A stretch of 42,237 bases of DNA, taken from assembly GCA_016195275.1 (NCBI GenBank), contig JACPZZ010000011.1:1-42237 (forward strand). Reading direction: 5' to 3'. Positions 38,780 through 42,237 of the stretch are shown here, in pieces; the stretch's first letter is position 1, and the number at the start of each line of letters is the position of its first letter. The translations under genes were made by a program, and so were the position numbers. The notes under the pieces were generated by a model. That model did not search any database. It had not been told where the DNA came from and saw nothing but the letters and a program-made list of their open reading frames with translations. This DNA is from Candidatus Aenigmatarchaeota archaeon (GTDB taxonomy: Archaea; Aenigmatarchaeota; Aenigmatarchaeia; JACPZZ01).

Positions 38780-40486
38780 ATGAAAAACGCCGAAATTGCA
38801 AAAATCCTTTACGAGATAGCGGACATACTCGAGATGCAGGCCGTTGAGTTCAAGCCGCGCGCTTACCGGCGCGCGGCGCAGTCCATAGAAACACTGCAGC
38901 GCGACATAACCGAGATCTGGCACGAAGAAAAATTAAGAACCATTCCCGGCGTGGGCGAGGCGATAGAGGAAAAGATTTCGGAATATCTGGAAACTGGGCG
39001 GTTGCCATACTACGAAAAACTGAAAAAATCGCTGCCTGTTGATTTGCAGTCGTTAATGGCTGTTGAAAGCCTGGGACCGAAGCGGATTGGCGTTCTATAC
39101 AGGAAACTCGGAATAAAAAATTTGGACGATCTGGAAAAGGCTGCGAAAGAACACTGCATTGAGAAACTGGACGGGTTCGGCGAAAAAAGCGAGAAAAAAA
39201 TACTGGACGGCATTGAATTTGCGAAAGGTTTCAAGGGGCGCATGCTGTTAGGCACGGCGTTTCCTATCGCGAACGAAATTGTTGACCGATTACGCAAACT
39301 GGATTTTGTTAACCGCGCCGAGTTTGCAGGATCTTTGCGAAGAATGAAAGAAACGATAGGCGACATAGATATTCTTGTAACTTCCAAAGATCACGATAAG
39401 GTGATAGATTTCTTTACCAAAATGGAAGATGTAGGCGAAGTTATTGCGCGCGGGCCGACGAAAGCGTCGGTGCGGCTGAAGGCCGGCGTGCAGGTTGACA
39501 TCCGGGTCCTTGAAGACAACGTGTTCGGCGCCGCGCTGCAGTATTTCACAGGGTCGAAAGAACATAACGTTGTAATGAGGAAAATCGCAATATCACGCGG
39601 CTTGAAATTAAGCGAGTATGGGCTGTTCAAAGGAAACAAATTGGTTGCCGGCAGGACCGAAGAGGATGTCTACAACAATCTCGGTTTGGATTTCGTAGAG
39701 CCTGAAATGCGCGAAAACACGGGCGAAACGGATGCTGCGAAAAATCATGCATTGCCTGATCTGGTGAAATACGGCTCGATAAAAGGCGACCTGCAGATGC
39801 ACACAAAATGGAGCGACGGCGCAAACGCGACCGAAGAAATTGCCGATGCGGCTGAAAAACTAAGCTACGAATACATCTGCATAACCGACCATGGAGGAAA
39901 TTTGAAAGTCGCAGGAAGCCTTGACGAATCGGAGTTCAGGAAACAATGGAAAGAGATCGACGAGGTTAATGAAAAAATGGGCGGGATAAGAATTCTCAAG
40001 GGCGTTGAAGCGAATATCGGGCCTGACGGAAAAATTGACATGCCGGACAAATTCTTGAAAGAGTTTGATATTGTCGTCGCGTCTATACATTCCTCATTCG
40101 GACTTACAAAAGAACAGACTACGAAACGGCTGATAGAAGCTATGGAGAATGAGAATGTTGACATAATAGGACATCCTACAGCAAGGAACATCGAAGAAAG
40201 GAAAGGCGTTGACATGGATTTTGAAAAAGTGTTCGGCGCAGCCAAAAGGACAGGAACGCTGCTTGAGATTAATGCACAGCCAAACCGGCTTGATTTAAAC
40301 GATGCCAATGCACGTTATGCGATCAAAACAGGCTGCAAACTTGTCATCAGCACGGACGCGCACAGCACTGAGCAGCTGGCGAACATGCGGTTTGGCGTGG
40401 GCGTAGCGAGAAGGGCGTGGGCGGAAAGCAAAAGTATTGTGAATACGCTGCCGCTGAAAGATTTTATGAAATGTTTGAAGAAATAA
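38780..40486 (+). CDS. polX: Family X DNA polymerase with PHP domain
   Basis: This 568-aa repair polymerase/nuclease has an N-terminal 8-kDa helical region and helix-hairpin-helix motifs (LRTIPGVGEAIEEKI, VESLGPKRIGVLYRKLGI, LDGFGEKSEKKI; about 1-140). The polymerase palm GSLRRMKETIGDIDILVTS has the paired Asp residues. The PHP domain (about 335-568) shows GDLQMHTKWSDGA, YICITDHGG, VVASIHSSF, IIGHPTAR and ISTDAHS, all the metal ligands for 3'-5' exonuclease and AP-endonuclease activity. Length is normal for bacterial/archaeal PolX, and it should act in base excision repair. Confidence 0.95.
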   Translation: MKNAEIAKILYEIADILEMQAVEFKPRAYRRAAQSIETLQRDITEIWHEEKLRTIPGVGEAIEEKISEYLETGRLPYYEKLKKSLPVDLQSLMAVESLGPKRIGVLYRKLGIKNLDDLEKAAKEHCIEKLDGFGEKSEKKILDGIEFAKGFKGRMLLGTAFPIANEIVDRLRKLDFVNRAEFAGSLRRMKETIGDIDILVTSKDHDKVIDFFTKMEDVGEVIARGPTKASVRLKAGVQVDIRVLEDNVFGAALQYFTGSKEHNVVMRKIAISRGLKLSEYGLFKGNKLVAGRTEEDVYNNLGLDFVEPEMRENTGETDAAKNHALPDLVKYGSIKGDLQMHTKWSDGANATEEIADAAEKLSYEYICITDHGGNLKVAGSLDESEFRKQWKEIDEVNEKMGGIRILKGVEANIGPDGKIDMPDKFLKEFDIVVASIHSSFGLTKEQTTKRLIEAMENENVDIIGHPTARNIEERKGVDMDFEKVFGAAKRTGTLLEINAQPNRLDLNDANARYAIKTGCKLVISTDAHSTEQLANMRFGVGVARRAWAESKSIVNTLPLKDFMKCLKK

Positions 40487-40496
40487 TTCACAACGA

Positions 40497-41231
40497 TTAC
40501 TGGGCCTTGCCCAGTCTCGCTAGCTCTTGGTCGATTACCTTCTTGAATGCATTGTACGGGACTGCGCCCGGTATCACGATGTAGCCGTCTTTTTCATTCC
40601 CAACGAAGAATGTTGGAGTTCCCTGCACGCCGGCCGCTTGGCCGTCGCTCAGGTCCTTCTGAACCTCGGACTTGTATTTTTCCGAATCAAGGCATCCGTT
40701 AAATTTCGGCGCATCCAAACCTATTTCCGCTGCCCATGACTTCAGGTTATCTTTTGTGAATGTGATTGTTCCCTGACCCTGTTTGTTCTGCTCGTCGAAA
40801 ATTTTATCGTGCATTTCCCAGAATTTTTTCTGCTCGTCAGCGCATTCGCCCGCTTCGGCTGCGGGTAAAGCGGCCGGGTGTATCTGTACCAGCGGGAAGT
40901 CGCGATAGACGAATTTAACTTTACCTGTTGAAACATAATTGGTTTTTAATTCCGGCAGCACGTCCCTGTACGATGCGCGGCAAAAAGGACATTGGAAATC
41001 GGAAAATTCTACAACTGTAATAGGGGCGTTGGCGTCCCCAAGGGACGGGTCATCGTCTACGGAAATTGATGCGCGCTGCTGGACCGCTGTTGTCGTCGTA
41101 GTAGTTACGCCGCTGCTTTTGGGAACGAAAAACTGGCTGCCTAAATAAATCCCGATAATCAGCGTGAATAAAACAACAGAAACTGTGCGCAGGGTGGATT
41201 TCCTGATGGTGAACGTGTCTTTTTTGGCCAT
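40497..41231 (-). CDS. DsbA/BdbD-like thiol-disulphide oxidoreductase
   Basis: This 244-aa protein has an N-terminal anchor helix (about 15-36), a Thr-rich linker, and a DsbA-type thioredoxin fold: VVEFSDFQCPFCRASYRDVLPEL with active site C81-P-F-C84, a helical insert, and GVQGTPTFFVGN with the cis-Pro loop. Two more Cys (ECAD, GCLD) may form a structural disulphide. It would form or repair disulphides in exported proteins. It is divergent from the VIT1-like gene with a shared TATA. Confidence 0.9.
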   Translation of the reverse strand: MAKKDTFTIRKSTLRTVSVVLFTLIIGIYLGSQFFVPKSSGVTTTTTTAVQQRASISVDDDPSLGDANAPITVVEFSDFQCPFCRASYRDVLPELKTNYVSTGKVKFVYRDFPLVQIHPAALPAAEAGECADEQKKFWEMHDKIFDEQNKQGQGTITFTKDNLKSWAAEIGLDAPKFNGCLDSEKYKSEVQKDLSDGQAAGVQGTPTFFVGNEKDGYIVIPGAVPYNAFKKVIDQELARLGKAQ

Positions 41232-41260
41232 ATGCTCGACTAGTAATTATCATATTCTGT

Positions 41261-41272
41261 GGTATTTAAGCA
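41261..41272. promoter_or_regulatory. Shared divergent TATA element, DsbA-like / VIT1-like genes
   Basis: ggtatttaagca is centred 35 nt before the minus-strand ATG at 41231 and about 33 nt before GTG 41300 on the plus strand. This spacing is the reason to doubt the more upstream GTG at 41285. Confidence 0.45.
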
Positions 41273-41284
41273 TTTTAAGCAAAG

Positions 41285-42022
41285 GTGAGAATATTCTTTG
41301 TGAACGCCAAAAAGAAAGCAAAAGAGCACATGGTGAAAGAGGCGGGCGGGCATACCGGTTCGCTGCTGCGCCAGGTGATATTGGGCGGGCAGGACGGGCT
41401 GGTTAATGTTCTGGGCCTGATACTCGGCGTTGCCGCGGCCACAAACGATACGAGGATAGTTATCATAGCCGGCTTGGCCGCAACAATGGCCGAATCGATT
41501 TCTATGGCCGCGGTTGCGTACACGTCTTCGAAGGCCGAGAAGGAATATTATTACAAACAACTGGGACAGGAGAAGAAAGAGATTGAAGAAGTGCCTGATA
41601 TCGAACGGGAAGAGATCAGGCTGATTTATTATAAAAAGGGTTTCCGGGGAAAGCAGCTTGATCAAATTGTGAAAAAAATAACTTCGGACAGAAAGGTGTG
41701 GCTTGACATAATGATGAGCGAAGAACTCGGATTGACAGAATCAAAATTGAAGAATCCCGTGATGGAAGGCGTTGTCGTGGGTGTGTCTGCGGTCATAGGC
41801 TCGTTAATACCGCTTGCCCCGTTCTTTTTCTTTCCTGTTGCGGCTGCGGCGGTGTGGGGATTGGCTGTTTCCGTCGTGTCTTTGTTCATTTTCGGTGCGA
41901 TAAAATCGAAACTGACAGCCGGCCACTGGGCAAGGAGCGGCATGGAAATGGCTGTTGTAGGAACTGTTGCCGCAATATTAGGTTACCTGATCGGCGTTTT
42001 CTTGGGTGGTGTGTATTATTGA
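41285..42022 (+). CDS. VIT1/CCC1-family iron or manganese transporter
   Basis: This 245-aa membrane protein (240 aa from GTG 41300, which the TATA spacing favours) has the family start LRQVILGGQDGLVNVLGLILGVAAATNDTRIVIIAGLAATMAESISMAAVAYTSSKAEKEYY, then a charged cytoplasmic metal-binding helical domain (about 85-150) and three C-terminal helices with PLAPFFFFP. Members move Fe2+ or Mn2+ across membranes. The ZIP transporter 3 kb away suggests a metal-handling neighbourhood, but no shared regulation is visible. Confidence 0.88.
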   Translation: MRIFFVNAKKKAKEHMVKEAGGHTGSLLRQVILGGQDGLVNVLGLILGVAAATNDTRIVIIAGLAATMAESISMAAVAYTSSKAEKEYYYKQLGQEKKEIEEVPDIEREEIRLIYYKKGFRGKQLDQIVKKITSDRKVWLDIMMSEELGLTESKLKNPVMEGVVVGVSAVIGSLIPLAPFFFFPVAAAAVWGLAVSVVSLFIFGAIKSKLTAGHWARSGMEMAVVGTVAAILGYLIGVFLGGVYY

Positions 42023-42038
42023 ACTGGCAAATGATTTT

Positions 42039-42237
42039 ATGAAGGGCATTACGCCTGTGATCGCACTGGTAATGCTGCTGCTCATTACGGTTGGGATTGT
42101 GGGCGGTTCGTATGCGTGGGTCAGCGGGCTGCTGTCAACATCCATAAGCAAGGCCGTATCAATTCCTGCCGGCGGCGCATATTGTTCTGGCGGAGATGTC
42201 AAGGTTTATGTCCTGAACAACGGGGATTCTGCTATAA
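42039..42237 (+). CDS. Pilin-like protein, 5' end only (runs off the window)
   Basis: From ATG 42039 the frame MKGITPVIALVMLLLITVGIVGGSYAWVSGLLSTSISKAV... is open to the end of the window (66 codons). The short basic start, the G-I-x-P-V-I-A-L core and one long hydrophobic helix are typical of archaeal type IV pilin-like N-termini processed by a prepilin peptidase. The C-terminal beta domain begins (YCSGGDVKVYVLNNGDSA). It starts 16 nt after the VIT1-like stop. Confidence 0.75.
   Translation, partial: MKGITPVIALVMLLLITVGIVGGSYAWVSGLLSTSISKAVSIPAGGAYCSGGDVKVYVLNNGDSAI

Overview
This window looks like a chromosome segment of an archaeon, most likely a DPANN-type lineage. Aenigmarchaeota- or Diapherotrites-like is my best guess, and the phylum call is an inference. 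The archaeal assignment rests on genes seen directly: RNA polymerase subunits Rpo10 and Rpo11, TFS, ribosomal proteins uS9, uS10, uL13 and eL18, Dph2, archaeal riboflavin synthase, an HTH/CTP-dependent riboflavin kinase, an archaeal-type signal peptidase, PurO-like IMP cyclohydrolase, a PGF-pre-PGF surface protein and a pilin-like N-terminus. Many genes have a TTTAAATA-type TATA box about 26 nt before the start codon, so leaderless transcription is probably common. Two tRNA genes carry extra sequence.

Layout. 1-1150: an AT-rich stretch with strong hairpins and three unknown small genes, two of them for membrane proteins, lying against the 3' end of a tRNA-Glu gene whose D-loop is about 15 nt too long. 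1.5-4.0 kb: a SLOG-like protein, a CcdA-like gene fragment, tRNA-Pro(GGG) with a 15-nt intron, an ArsR regulator with a Met-rich exported protein, and gene debris. 4.0-11.7 kb: a minus-strand surface locus with a small exported protein, a small membrane protein, a membrane-anchored PGF-pre-PGF protein and an 1833-aa exported protein of repeated beta modules. 11.8-14.0 kb: riboflavin operon ribK-ribC-ribH-ribA with a palindrome over its first start codon. 14-16 kb: an ACT-domain protein, an unknown protein, an acetyltransferase gene broken by an IS200/IS605-like element, and a small zinc ribbon. 16-18.5 kb: inositol-1-phosphate synthase carrying a 470-aa intein, divergent from a PadR regulator.

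18.8-23.7 kb: rpoN (with an apparent +1 frameshift) and rps10, an unknown protein divergent from PurO, a free-standing LAGLIDADG endonuclease with a C-terminal HTH, then rps9-rpl13-rpl18e with structured spacers. 23.7-25.4 kb: a SepF-like protein plus MinD-like ATPase operon. 25.4-31 kb: a TrpF-like gene lacking its normal start, a thioredoxin-like lipoprotein, dph2, an ABC-2 exporter, an unknown HTH-like protein, rpoL and an unknown partner. 31-42.2 kb: DUF99, signal peptidase, TFS, two unknown proteins, a circularly permuted GTPase, an HD phosphohydrolase, a ZIP transporter with two tiny Cys/His proteins, PolX, a DsbA-like oxidoreductase, a VIT1-type transporter and the start of a pilin-like gene cut by the window end.

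The most notable items are the intein, the two unusual tRNAs, the rpoN frame break, a tandem-hairpin element found both inside the broken acetyltransferase and between rpl13 and rps9, a dense cluster of hairpins between rpl18e and rpl13, the tiny Cys/His proteins beside ZIP, the SepF-MinD pair, and at least seven divergent gene pairs that seem to share one near-palindromic TATA box.
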